Positions 38,871-46,522 of a stretch of 64,000 nt of DNA are shown here, in pieces. The notes beneath the pieces are model-generated. The model made no database searches. It was not told the DNA's origin and saw only the letters and a program-made list of their open reading frames with translations. The stretch is from a virus, in IMG/VR virus record IMGVR_UViG_3300027708_000026, positions 62,001 to 126,000 of that record. One strand, 5' to 3'. The position numbers were made by a program, and so were the translations under genes. How positions within the stretch are numbered: the stretch's first letter is position 1; each line of letters begins with the position of its first letter.

Positions 38871-41800
38871 ATGAATCAGGCTTTTAATGATTTCTTAAGC
38901 AGTGTGGGCGGTGGTCTATCAGGAGACGGCGGCCCAAACATGAAAAACTACCAACATGCATCTAAGTTGTATGTTGAGGGTGGCTATGCACGAGCACCAA
39001 AATTTAATCATTTATATTTTGTAGCATTCAACATCAACGATGGTGTGGTAAGGGATCGAAGCTGGCTACAAAATGGGTATAACACAGTGGGACTACTGGT
39101 CAAAAGTACATCATTGCCCAAGTTCAAGATTACTTCTGAACAACTAAATCAGTACAATAGGAAAACACAAGTACAAACTAAGTTGACCTACGAGCCAGTG
39201 ACCATGGAATTCCATGATGATAATAGTGAAATCACTAATGGACTTTGGAAAAATTATTATCGATATTATTACACAGATAGTATTTACGGCGGCAAGGACG
39301 ACACAGTAGCACCAACGCCTAGTCAAGTGAGTTTAGGAAAAAAATTGTTTGGTGGGCTGTTGTCTCCGGGACGCAAAAGAATAAAAGCAAGGGAAAATAA
39401 TATTTTTCCCGATGCATACACTGATAACAAATACAAGAAACATAATTACCCTTACGGACTAGATAATTTTCAAACGGTGCCGTTTTTTAAAAGTATCGAT
39501 ATTTTTGTATTGCATCAACAAAAGTTCACGCAAATAACCTTAATCAATCCTAAAATTACCAGCTGGGATCACGACGATGTTGGACAAAGTGACTCTACCA
39601 AACTCATGAGAAGTAAAATGTCGCTGGTTTATGAAAATGTTTTGTACAACGACGGTAGGATAGGCAAGGGTAGTAAGTCTGGGGTATTCGCAGAAGCATT
39701 TTATGATACATCGCCAAGTCCTCTCAGTATCGCAGGTAAGGGATCAAAATCACTGTTTGGCCCCGGCGGCCTCATTGGTGGAGTCGAAGATGTATTTGGA
39801 GAGAATGGATCATTAGCCCAGGGCGATTATCTAGCGGCTGCACTACAGGCCGCAACATTGATTAAAAACGCAGGACAGATCACTGAACAGCAATTGAGCG
39901 CTGAAGGATACAGTATGTTAGGTGCTGCTGTAGGAATCGCCGTGTCTTCTAGAAATGGTGAAATTGCACAGAATCTCGAGAATTATTTTTCAAACGGTAT
40001 TGGAGTATACACTAATCAGTATTCAAAAAACAATTTGGAAGATATCCCGACTACCCCGAATGCTCTGACTCCGGATCAATATCGAAAATTTATTTTAGAT
40101 CAAGAAGCAGCCGCGTATGCTCAGGAAGTTGCCGATACACGGGCTAGGCAAGCACAACAAGAGAGAGAACTTGCCCAGCGTACCAATGCCGAATTAGATG
40201 CACTAACTGAACAAAAAAATGCCATTGGAACACAAATATCGAATAATTTGAAAGTTGCGGAAAAAGCACTTAACACGATAAACGAGTGGAACGAAAAAAT
40301 AGTCGATCCCACTGATACAAATTTGTTATATTCTTCACCTGTATACATAGCTGCTAGAGCCCTCGGTGATTCCGAGTCAGTGGCTTTGGGAAAAGCTAAA
40401 GCCGATGCAGTAACAGCCAATGAAGGTGCTATAGCTATCATAGAGTCGGCTAATAGACAAAAAGAATCAGTCTATGCCATTAACAAGTTATTGGTCGCAA
40501 ATCAAGAGTCTCTTACCCAGCAAGCTCAATTAATAAAAGATTATGGCCCTGATTACGCAGCTAAAATATCTAGGGATTCTCTAGACTATATACAGAAATA
40601 TGGTGCTGTTGTTGCGCAAGAAAATACATTAGACACCAGCGCTCTTCCAAATCCTTTCTTGGATCACGAAATTGCCACAAAAACCTATCTAGCCGCACTT
40701 AATTCTGGAAGAATTTCATCCGTAAGTCAAGCTGCCGCAGATCTGCAAACCAGTGAGAATCTAGTTAAGGTGGAACGGCAAGCTGCCGTAAGCCAAGCAA
40801 TTGGTAAGATCACAGAAAATTATGGTAATTTAACATTAGATAAGGCCCAAACTAATGTTGAGATAGCAGTCTTATTAGCAGAACAATCTAGGATCGATGG
40901 TGAGAGAACTGAGTTGACTGATCGGTATCGAGCATGGCAGGTTGACCAAACCTTGGGTAATATAGTGGAAGATGCTAAGTATGTTGGATTGAAAAACATA
41001 GAGGACATAGAAAAGCTGGTTATTGAGAAAGCGTTATTTCAGAAGGCCGCTTCTAATTTATTCACTGAGAAAAAGTTATTGCAAGCAGAATATGCCGATA
41101 AAGTTGGTGCGTATCCCGACACAGCATCAGCTAGAGAATTTTTTCTAGGATTAGCTAAAAAATATGATCCAACGAATCCAGATGCTGGTTTGATAACTAA
41201 ACAAGATTTTATCGACAAATACTCGGGTGCATCGTATATTGATCCAGAAAGTGGAAACACATATAAATGGACCGAAGATCAAGCTGTCCTTAAATATTAT
41301 GCAGCAGGGGAAAAAGCCCCGGCACTGTATGAAAAAGCTATCGCTAGTTTTGATATTGCTATTAGTAAGGTAAACAACACGATAGTATTAAACAGTTTCG
41401 AATTGAGCAATATTAAAGGTCAAATTGGCGATGCTTATGTCACTTTGTTAAAGTCAAAATCTGCAACAGGTGATGAATATACAAATCTAACAACATCTAT
41501 CGAGAATAAAATCATAGATCTTGGAAAAACACAAGAAAAAATAACAGCTAGCGAACTACTATCACAGAGAATGGTTATAGTCAATACTGAACTTGCCTCA
41601 GCGCAGGCAGTTGTAGTAAAAGAATTGGCATATAATAAAAACCCCGATAAACCCTATGTTGTCATGGTCGACACTAGATCGGCCGAACAAATACAGTCCG
41701 ATAGCAAACCCGCCGCAACGAGTGAGTCTAAATCATTTATGGCCAAAACTACGATATCGATGGAGGTATCGGTGCAGCAAGCAATCCTTACATTACAGCA

Positions 41801-42155
41801 ACAATTAGGGACAACTAATATTTACGGATTAACCATTGAGAAACAGGAAACTTTCGATGACATCGGTCGAAGAATATATACTGCAACAGCCACAGGTGTT
41901 GCTGTACCGATACCGACAGATTTAGTGACTACTGTTAGGGTTACCTATAAGAATCAGTTTGGTGATATTGTTACTGATAATAGATACTACTCCGGAAGCA
42001 CTTATCTCAGCCAATCACAAGCCGCTGCTGCAACACTGGCAGAATTTAAATCCATTAAAAATACAAAAGTTTTAGGCCTAGCCGTGGGTACAAGAAATAA
42101 TAATACTAGCAGTACTAATACCAATGGAAAACGCTATACTGCCAACAAGAGCTAA
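38871..42155 (+). CDS. tail-tube-like virion protein with long coiled-coil C-terminal part
   Basis: A 1094-residue protein. The first 280 residues (YQHASKLYVEGGYARAPK, then NHLYFVAFNINDG; LVKSTSLPKFKITSEQL; LTYEPVTMEFHDDNSE; FTQITLINPKITSWDHDDVG) have the layout of tube-type proteins, as in gp19 or the T4 tube initiators gp48 and gp54. After a Gly/Ser linker, residues about 400-950 are Ala, Glu, Gln and Lys rich and look coiled-coil. The last 120 residues form a beta domain (DLVTTVRVTYKNQFGDIVTD). Similar proteins follow gp19 in other aquatic T4-like phages, but the coiled part here is unusually long. It could be a baseplate-tube initiator or tail completion protein; the role is unproven. Confidence 0.6.
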   Translation: MNQAFNDFLSSVGGGLSGDGGPNMKNYQHASKLYVEGGYARAPKFNHLYFVAFNINDGVVRDRSWLQNGYNTVGLLVKSTSLPKFKITSEQLNQYNRKTQVQTKLTYEPVTMEFHDDNSEITNGLWKNYYRYYYTDSIYGGKDDTVAPTPSQVSLGKKLFGGLLSPGRKRIKARENNIFPDAYTDNKYKKHNYPYGLDNFQTVPFFKSIDIFVLHQQKFTQITLINPKITSWDHDDVGQSDSTKLMRSKMSLVYENVLYNDGRIGKGSKSGVFAEAFYDTSPSPLSIAGKGSKSLFGPGGLIGGVEDVFGENGSLAQGDYLAAALQAATLIKNAGQITEQQLSAEGYSMLGAAVGIAVSSRNGEIAQNLENYFSNGIGVYTNQYSKNNLEDIPTTPNALTPDQYRKFILDQEAAAYAQEVADTRARQAQQERELAQRTNAELDALTEQKNAIGTQISNNLKVAEKALNTINEWNEKIVDPTDTNLLYSSPVYIAARALGDSESVALGKAKADAVTANEGAIAIIESANRQKESVYAINKLLVANQESLTQQAQLIKDYGPDYAAKISRDSLDYIQKYGAVVAQENTLDTSALPNPFLDHEIATKTYLAALNSGRISSVSQAAADLQTSENLVKVERQAAVSQAIGKITENYGNLTLDKAQTNVEIAVLLAEQSRIDGERTELTDRYRAWQVDQTLGNIVEDAKYVGLKNIEDIEKLVIEKALFQKAASNLFTEKKLLQAEYADKVGAYPDTASAREFFLGLAKKYDPTNPDAGLITKQDFIDKYSGASYIDPESGNTYKWTEDQAVLKYYAAGEKAPALYEKAIASFDIAISKVNNTIVLNSFELSNIKGQIGDAYVTLLKSKSATGDEYTNLTTSIENKIIDLGKTQEKITASELLSQRMVIVNTELASAQAVVVKELAYNKNPDKPYVVMVDTRSAEQIQSDSKPAATSESKSFMAKTTISMEVSVQQAILTLQQQLGTTNIYGLTIEKQETFDDIGRRIYTATATGVAVPIPTDLVTTVRVTYKNQFGDIVTDNRYYSGSTYLSQSQAAAATLAEFKSIKNTKVLGLAVGTRNNNTSSTNTNGKRYTANKS

Positions 42156-42167
42156 TTAAACATAATC

Positions 42168-42542
42168 ATGACCACAGCATTAACCAACATACCCTACGGC
42201 AACATTAAATCGTCTGACGCAACAGTCCAGGCATTCAATAACTATTTTGCCAATCCCATAGAGCTACATTCAGGCACACTAAATGCCATAACTGGATTTT
42301 TTACCGCAAGAGGGTTTGAACAAAATGCTGCTCAGACCATAGCAGTCATCATCATGACACAGTCAAAGAAAGATAGGTTAAACCCCATGTCTGTATTAGA
42401 TACACTGGGCGGTTATGATGCAGTTGAAATCAGCGCATTTGCCACTACACTATTAAATTACAACAGATATAAAACTAGTTTCTTAGGATTTTCTCTAGCT
42501 TTTAGTCCTAAAGATGTAGCGGCAAGAAACGTTCTAGCATAG
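42168..42542 (+). CDS. conserved T4-like phage protein of unknown function
   Basis: A 124-residue, mostly helical protein (NPIELHSGTLNAITGFFTAR, then GFEQNAAQTIAVIIMTQSKK; MSVLDTLGGYDAVEISAFAT). Proteins of this pattern occur next to structural genes in aquatic T4-like phages. It lies between the tube-like protein and gp4 and shares their direction with 12- and 1-base gaps, so it is probably late and virion-associated. No catalytic motif is visible. Confidence 0.6.
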   Translation: MTTALTNIPYGNIKSSDATVQAFNNYFANPIELHSGTLNAITGFFTARGFEQNAAQTIAVIIMTQSKKDRLNPMSVLDTLGGYDAVEISAFATTLLNYNRYKTSFLGFSLAFSPKDVAARNVLA

Positions 42543-42543
42543 C

Positions 42544-42987
42544 ATGAGCTTAAAATTCAGTCAAGGCGTCTATAAAATAAAAAATCCCGACAAATATGTT
42601 GGACTAGGCGAGCCTAGATTTAGAAGCAGCTGGGAATTCACTTTCATGAACTTCTGTGATACTAATGAAAGCGTCAAAAAATGGTCCAGCGAACCGGTGA
42701 AAATTCCCTACAAGGATCCATTGACTGGCAAGCAGACAGTTTACATTCCGGACTTTCTAATCACTTACATTGATAAGTCCAAGAAAGAAATGGTAGAGAT
42801 GATTGAGATCAAGCCTGCCAATCAAACGCTGATAGAAAAGGTAGGAAAAAATCCCTACAATCAAGCACAGTATGTCAAGAATATAGCCAAATGGTCTGCT
42901 GCCAGCAAATGGTGCGGCGAAAAAGGTATCAAATTTCGTATCATAAATGAATCCGATATATACCACAATCCCAAAAGAAAGAAATAA
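42544..42987 (+). CDS. gp4: head completion nuclease-like protein gp4
   Basis: T4 gp4 (also called gp50/65) is needed to finish DNA-filled heads before tail joining. This 147-residue protein is close to T4 length (150). It carries a TnsA/PD-(D/E)XK-type nuclease pattern: FRSSWEFTFMNFCD (Glu 31), VYIPDFLITY (Asp 70) and VEMIEIKPANQ (Glu 88-X-Lys 90), so the active-site residues seem intact. The C-terminus is basic (NPKRKK). It starts 1 base after the preceding stop, which suggests coupled translation, and precedes the terminase small subunit. Confidence 0.85.
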   Translation: MSLKFSQGVYKIKNPDKYVGLGEPRFRSSWEFTFMNFCDTNESVKKWSSEPVKIPYKDPLTGKQTVYIPDFLITYIDKSKKEMVEMIEIKPANQTLIEKVGKNPYNQAQYVKNIAKWSAASKWCGEKGIKFRIINESDIYHNPKRKK

Positions 42988-42995
42988 GTAAGTTT

Positions 42996-43481
42996 ATGAC
43001 CAAACGACTTAATGAAATTTTTGACTTGCCTGAGGACAAAGACCCTCTAGTAATACCCAAGGTTGAGGAAACAGCCGCAACTCCTATAATCGATCTACAG
43101 GATCAGCTGGAAGAATTTGATAAAATTGCAGCAGCATTGCCTAGAGTAAAAGGACTAGGTGATATGAGTGATATGGAGCTCGACGGACTTGCCAGCAAGG
43201 CCGAACAGGCCTACGATGACTTAATGGATCTAGGCATGAATGTAGAACCAAAATACGGCGCTAGGATGTTTGAAATCGCAGCACAGATGATGACTGCTGC
43301 CATCGCTGCCAAGACCAACAAGATCGACAAGAAGTTGAAAATGGTTGATCTACAGCTGAAGAAGCTGGCAATTGAAAAGAAAAACGGTAACCAAGAGAGT
43401 GGAAATACTGTAGAAGGGCAGGGATACATCCTAACAGATCGCAATAGTATCCTAGAAAGATTAAAGAAATTGGATAAATAA
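42996..43481 (+). CDS. gp16: terminase small subunit gp16
   Basis: Regulates packaging by gp17 and binds DNA ends. The 161-residue protein matches T4 gp16 (164 residues) in length. The core (ASKAEQAYDDLMDLGMNV, then EPKYGARMFEIAAQMMTAAI, AAKTNKIDKKLKMVDLQLKK) is the central coiled-coil oligomerisation region characteristic of gp16. Acidic N-terminus and basic, helical C-terminus (NSILERLKKLDK) fit the family. Its stop codon overlaps the next late promoter. Confidence 0.88.
   Translation: MTKRLNEIFDLPEDKDPLVIPKVEETAATPIIDLQDQLEEFDKIAAALPRVKGLGDMSDMELDGLASKAEQAYDDLMDLGMNVEPKYGARMFEIAAQMMTAAIAAKTNKIDKKLKMVDLQLKKLAIEKKNGNQESGNTVEGQGYILTDRNSILERLKKLDK
43473..43480 (+). promoter_or_regulatory. late promoter GATAAATA inside the gp16 3' end
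   Basis: Ends 7 bases before the ATG at 43488, so the predicted leader is one or two bases. Confidence 0.6.
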
Positions 43482-43487
43482 AGTATC

Positions 43488-44051
43488 ATGAAAAATTTTA
43501 AAGAATATCTATCAGAATCTATCGCTGACAAAAAATACAATTTTCGTGTCAAGGTAGCAGGCGATTTCTCTGCCGATCAAGAAACTAAATTACAGACTAT
43601 GCTTGAGAAATTTCAAGTAGATGCTTTTAAAAAGTTAAGCGTGACGCCAGTACAAAAGTTTCCTCTGGACTTTCCACAAATTAGAAACTGCGAAGTTTCT
43701 ATTTTTGAAGTCACAGTAAACTATCCCACTACCCCACAAGAATTGAAAGAGTATTTGGGCTCAGGATTAGCAGTCAATCCATCCATGTTGGCAGTAGTAA
43801 CTCCTGGCATGCCTAGCGAAGAATACCAGCGTGAAGAACCCAAACGCGAAGGCGCACTATTAAATGACAGTGAATACAAAGAGGCACCAAATGCAAATTT
43901 TGATGACTACTACGGTTCAAAATATAATAGTGGGTTTGTCAAAGAACTCAACGATATCTTAAAATTGCAACGCAGAGCACGCGGCGAAATCATACCAGAA
44001 ACTGCTCCTGCTAGTTATATGCAAAGCGCCGAAAACGATACAAGGAAATAA
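43488..44051 (+). CDS. candidate encapsidated protein with capsid-targeting-like N-terminus
   Basis: A 187-residue protein beginning MKNFKEYLSE followed by Ser. This closely follows the capsid targeting sequence of T4 internal proteins (MKTYQEFIAE then Ala), which is cut after the Glu by gp21. The rest has an alpha-beta domain (YNFRVKVAGDFSADQETKL ... CEVSIFEVTVNYPTTPQELK) and an acidic/polar C-terminus with DILKLQRRARG. A protein of this type stands between gp16 and gp17 in related aquatic phages. It may be packed in the head and injected with the DNA; that is inference from the N-terminal sequence. Confidence 0.6.
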   Translation: MKNFKEYLSESIADKKYNFRVKVAGDFSADQETKLQTMLEKFQVDAFKKLSVTPVQKFPLDFPQIRNCEVSIFEVTVNYPTTPQELKEYLGSGLAVNPSMLAVVTPGMPSEEYQREEPKREGALLNDSEYKEAPNANFDDYYGSKYNSGFVKELNDILKLQRRARGEIIPETAPASYMQSAENDTRK

Positions 44052-44055
44052 AATT

Positions 44056-44772
44056 ATGCAAATGATCGACGTAATGAAGCGTTTGGCTGAACTTGATTCA
44101 ACAAACCCCAATGTTATTAAAGAAAGCGCCGGTATAAAAGAATGCGGACCAATGGGCATGATGGGCAGCATGGGTGGAATGGAAAAGCCAAGCACACCTG
44201 CTAGCATGAACATTACAGCAGGCAGCGGCGATGAACTGGCAAACATGCTAGCCACCATTATGCAATTGGCAGGTGTTAAACAAGATGCACCGGGCGAAAT
44301 GGGCGATGCACCTGGCATTGAAATCATGACTGCTGAGCCAGAAGTTAAAGTTGAGCCAATGAGCGGCGGCGATACAATGCGTTCCATGATCGACAAGCTA
44401 AATCCAATGGATGACGAGGGCGGCGATGATGTAAGCAAAGCACACGGCGACTTTGATAATGACGGCGATCACGACATGGATGATCATGATAAAGAAAAAG
44501 ACGAAGAGGAGACTGACGAAAGTTACGATAATTCTCCAAATCCAGAAACTGAAAACTACGGTGCATTCCAAGCTCATGGAGACATGGATAAGAATCCAGC
44601 AGGTGGCGGCAATGTTCCAAAAGATCACGATGCCCGTCCACGTGTACGCACACAGCCAGTTGCTACATACGAATCTTTAATGTCAGAATACGAAAAATTC
44701 GTTAGCGAAGGCGAGGGCAAGACAATGAGCCGTGCAGCTAAGGTTATGAAAAGTATGGCAAGAAAGGTATGA
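44056..44772 (+). CDS. head-associated acidic protein; probable -1 frame extension at its end
   Basis: A 238-residue protein starting MQMIDVMKRLAELDSTN, with a Met/Gly stretch, a highly acidic Asp/His middle (DGDHDMDDHDKEKDEEE) and a basic end. AAGGAA precedes the ATG. It looks like the acidic, disordered proteins that accompany gp16 and gp17 in aquatic T4-like phages. The stop at 44770-44772 interrupts what appears to be a conserved ending: in the -1 frame the sequence continues GMMALAKAGRDGEDLEPIQD to a stop at 44846. Either frameshifting, re-initiation or a sequence error accounts for this. Confidence 0.6.
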   Translation: MQMIDVMKRLAELDSTNPNVIKESAGIKECGPMGMMGSMGGMEKPSTPASMNITAGSGDELANMLATIMQLAGVKQDAPGEMGDAPGIEIMTAEPEVKVEPMSGGDTMRSMIDKLNPMDDEGGDDVSKAHGDFDNDGDHDMDDHDKEKDEEETDESYDNSPNPETENYGAFQAHGDMDKNPAGGGNVPKDHDARPRVRTQPVATYESLMSEYEKFVSEGEGKTMSRAAKVMKSMARKV

Positions 44773-44846
44773 TGGCTTTGGCCAAGGCCGGACGTGACGG
44801 GGAAGATCTTGAGCCAATTCAAGATAAATTCAACAAGTACAAATAA
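44769..44846 (+). CDS. 25-residue ORF continuing the preceding protein in the -1 frame
   Basis: ATGATG overlaps the upstream TGA (44769-44774), allowing re-initiation. The product MMALAKAGRDGEDLEPIQDK plus FNKYK ends in TAA. As far as I recall, related phages encode a contiguous ending of the form RAAK...GM-ALAKAGR-G--L--I---Y-KY, and spacing between RAAK and ALAK (11 residues) is kept if the frames are joined. It is therefore more likely the true C-terminus of the upstream protein than an independent gene. The possible slip site is A AGA AAG at 44760-44766. Confidence 0.5.
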   Translation: MMALAKAGRDGEDLEPIQDKFNKYK

Positions 44847-44865
44847 TTTACGATCTATTTGTCCA

Positions 44866-44891
44866 ATAGCCTCTTCGGAGGCTATTTTTTT
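44866..44891 (+). terminator. rho-independent terminator before gp17
   Basis: 8-bp stem ATAGCCTC/GAGGCTAT with C(TTCG)G loop and a T7 run. Confidence 0.88.
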
Positions 44892-44892
44892 C

Positions 44893-44900
44893 AGTAAATA
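44893..44900 (+). promoter_or_regulatory. late promoter AGTAAATA touching the gp17 start
   Basis: TAAATA ends 5 bases before the ATG at 44906; it begins right after the T run of the terminator, and no ribosome site follows. Confidence 0.65.
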
Positions 44901-44905
44901 AAGAT

Positions 44906-46498
44906 ATGGCAAACAAAAATCTCGACGGCGTTCTAATTAAGAAAGCCAACACGACTCAGAAGTGGACTGAAAAAGACATTGAGGATCTATTGAAATGTCA
45001 AGATCCTGTTACAGGTCCTGAATATTTTTTAAAGAATTTTTTCTTTATACAGCATGCCACACTAGGTAGAATCAAATACGACGCATACGGATATCAAGAA
45101 GAACTGCTACACAGCTATCACACCAACAGATATAGCGTTAACATGTTAGGCAGGCAGATGGGTAAGACTACTACTGCTGTGGGATACTTGTTATGGTATG
45201 CGATGTTTATGCCCGACAGCACAATACTTATTTGTGCCCACAAATACACTGGCGCACAGGAAATCATGCAGCGTCTAAGGTATGCGTATGAGACTTGCCC
45301 AGACTGGATACGGGCAGGTGTTATTAACTACAACAAGCAAAGTATCGAATTTGAGAATGGGTCACGTATTGTAGCGCAGACAACTACTGAAACAACAGGT
45401 CGTGGTATGTCTGTATCATTACTATACTGTGACGAGTTTGCCTATGTTGAACCTAATATTGCTGTAGAGTTTTGGACATCTATCGCTCCTACACTGGCAA
45501 CTGGTGGTAAGGCCATTATTACCAGTACACCAAACAGTGACGAAGATCAGTTTGCACAAATTTGGAATGAAGCCAATAAGCGTATTGACGAGTATGGTAA
45601 TACCACCAAGTTAGGCAAAAACGGGTATTATCCCTATATGGCCATATGGAATCAACATCCGGATCGTGATGAAAAATGGGCTAGCGAAATGCGCAGTCAA
45701 TTGGGGGAAGATCGATTTGATCGTGAGCACGAATGCAAGTTCTTAATCTTTGATGAAACACTTATCAGCTCATCTTGTCTAATTGCCTTAGAGGGTCAAG
45801 AGCCCACTATGAAAATGGGCCAAGCACGTTGGTATAAAAAGATCAATCCCTCAAGCACCTACATCGTCAGCTTAGATCCCAGCTTGGGAACTGGCGGAGA
45901 TAACGCTGCTATCGAAGTGATAGAAGTGCCTAGCATGGATCAAGTAGCAGAGTGGCATCATAACCAAACGCCAGTGCAGTCACAGGTTAGAATATTAAGA
46001 GATATAGTGAATCACATTGAGGGGAAATGTCAAGCAGCGGGTGTAACATCTAGCATTTACTACAGTGTGGAAAATAATACCCTGGGAGAAAGCGCATTGA
46101 TTGCTATCGAAGCATTGGGCGAAGAATCATTTGCTGGCTTGTTTTTAAGCGAGCCAGTGAAGCGTGGTCATGTTAGAAGATTCCGTAAAGGATTTAATAC
46201 TACTCATAATAGTAAAATCTCAGCCTGCGCAAAATTAAAGCAGATGATCGAAACTAAAAAACTCAAAATACGTAGTAAATCCTTCATCAGCGAGTTAAAA
46301 ACCTACGTAGGCGAGGGTGTTACATTCAAAGCCAAAGCCGGACATACAGATGATCTAGTGGCATCTATGCTGCTGGCCGTGAGAATGATCATGACTTTGC
46401 AGGAATGGGATCCAACAGTTTACGATAAAATGCGGGATCAAGATGGATTAGAAGCGCACGATTTGCCCATGCCCATATATATCAGCACGCCGTTCTAA
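44906..46498 (+). CDS. gp17: terminase large subunit gp17
   Basis: ATPase-nuclease motor that packages DNA into heads. The N-terminal ATPase has Walker A GRQMGKTT (about 82-89), Walker B LLYCDEFAYV (about 172-181) and the coupling motif TSTPNSD. The C-terminal RNase H-like nuclease begins SLDPSLGTGGDNAAIEV (about 323) and includes a late Asp in AGHTDDLVASMLLAVR. At 530 residues it is slightly shorter than T4 gp17 (610), mostly at the N-terminus. It is separated from the preceding gene by a terminator and has its own promoter at the start codon. Confidence 0.95.
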   Translation: MANKNLDGVLIKKANTTQKWTEKDIEDLLKCQDPVTGPEYFLKNFFFIQHATLGRIKYDAYGYQEELLHSYHTNRYSVNMLGRQMGKTTTAVGYLLWYAMFMPDSTILICAHKYTGAQEIMQRLRYAYETCPDWIRAGVINYNKQSIEFENGSRIVAQTTTETTGRGMSVSLLYCDEFAYVEPNIAVEFWTSIAPTLATGGKAIITSTPNSDEDQFAQIWNEANKRIDEYGNTTKLGKNGYYPYMAIWNQHPDRDEKWASEMRSQLGEDRFDREHECKFLIFDETLISSSCLIALEGQEPTMKMGQARWYKKINPSSTYIVSLDPSLGTGGDNAAIEVIEVPSMDQVAEWHHNQTPVQSQVRILRDIVNHIEGKCQAAGVTSSIYYSVENNTLGESALIAIEALGEESFAGLFLSEPVKRGHVRRFRKGFNTTHNSKISACAKLKQMIETKKLKIRSKSFISELKTYVGEGVTFKAKAGHTDDLVASMLLAVRMIMTLQEWDPTVYDKMRDQDGLEAHDLPMPIYISTPF

Positions 46499-46510
46499 TG
46501 ACTCAAATTA

Positions 46511-46518
46511 ACTAAATA
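46511..46518 (+). promoter_or_regulatory. late promoter ACTAAATA touching the start codon
   Basis: Four bases separate it from the ATG at 46523. Confidence 0.6.
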
Positions 46519-46522
46519 CAGT

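Noticed and set aside
43959-44438. Minus-strand ORF of 159 codons opposite the acidic head-associated gene
   Set aside because: Caused by biased codons of the Met/Gly/Asp-rich plus-strand gene; no independent signals.
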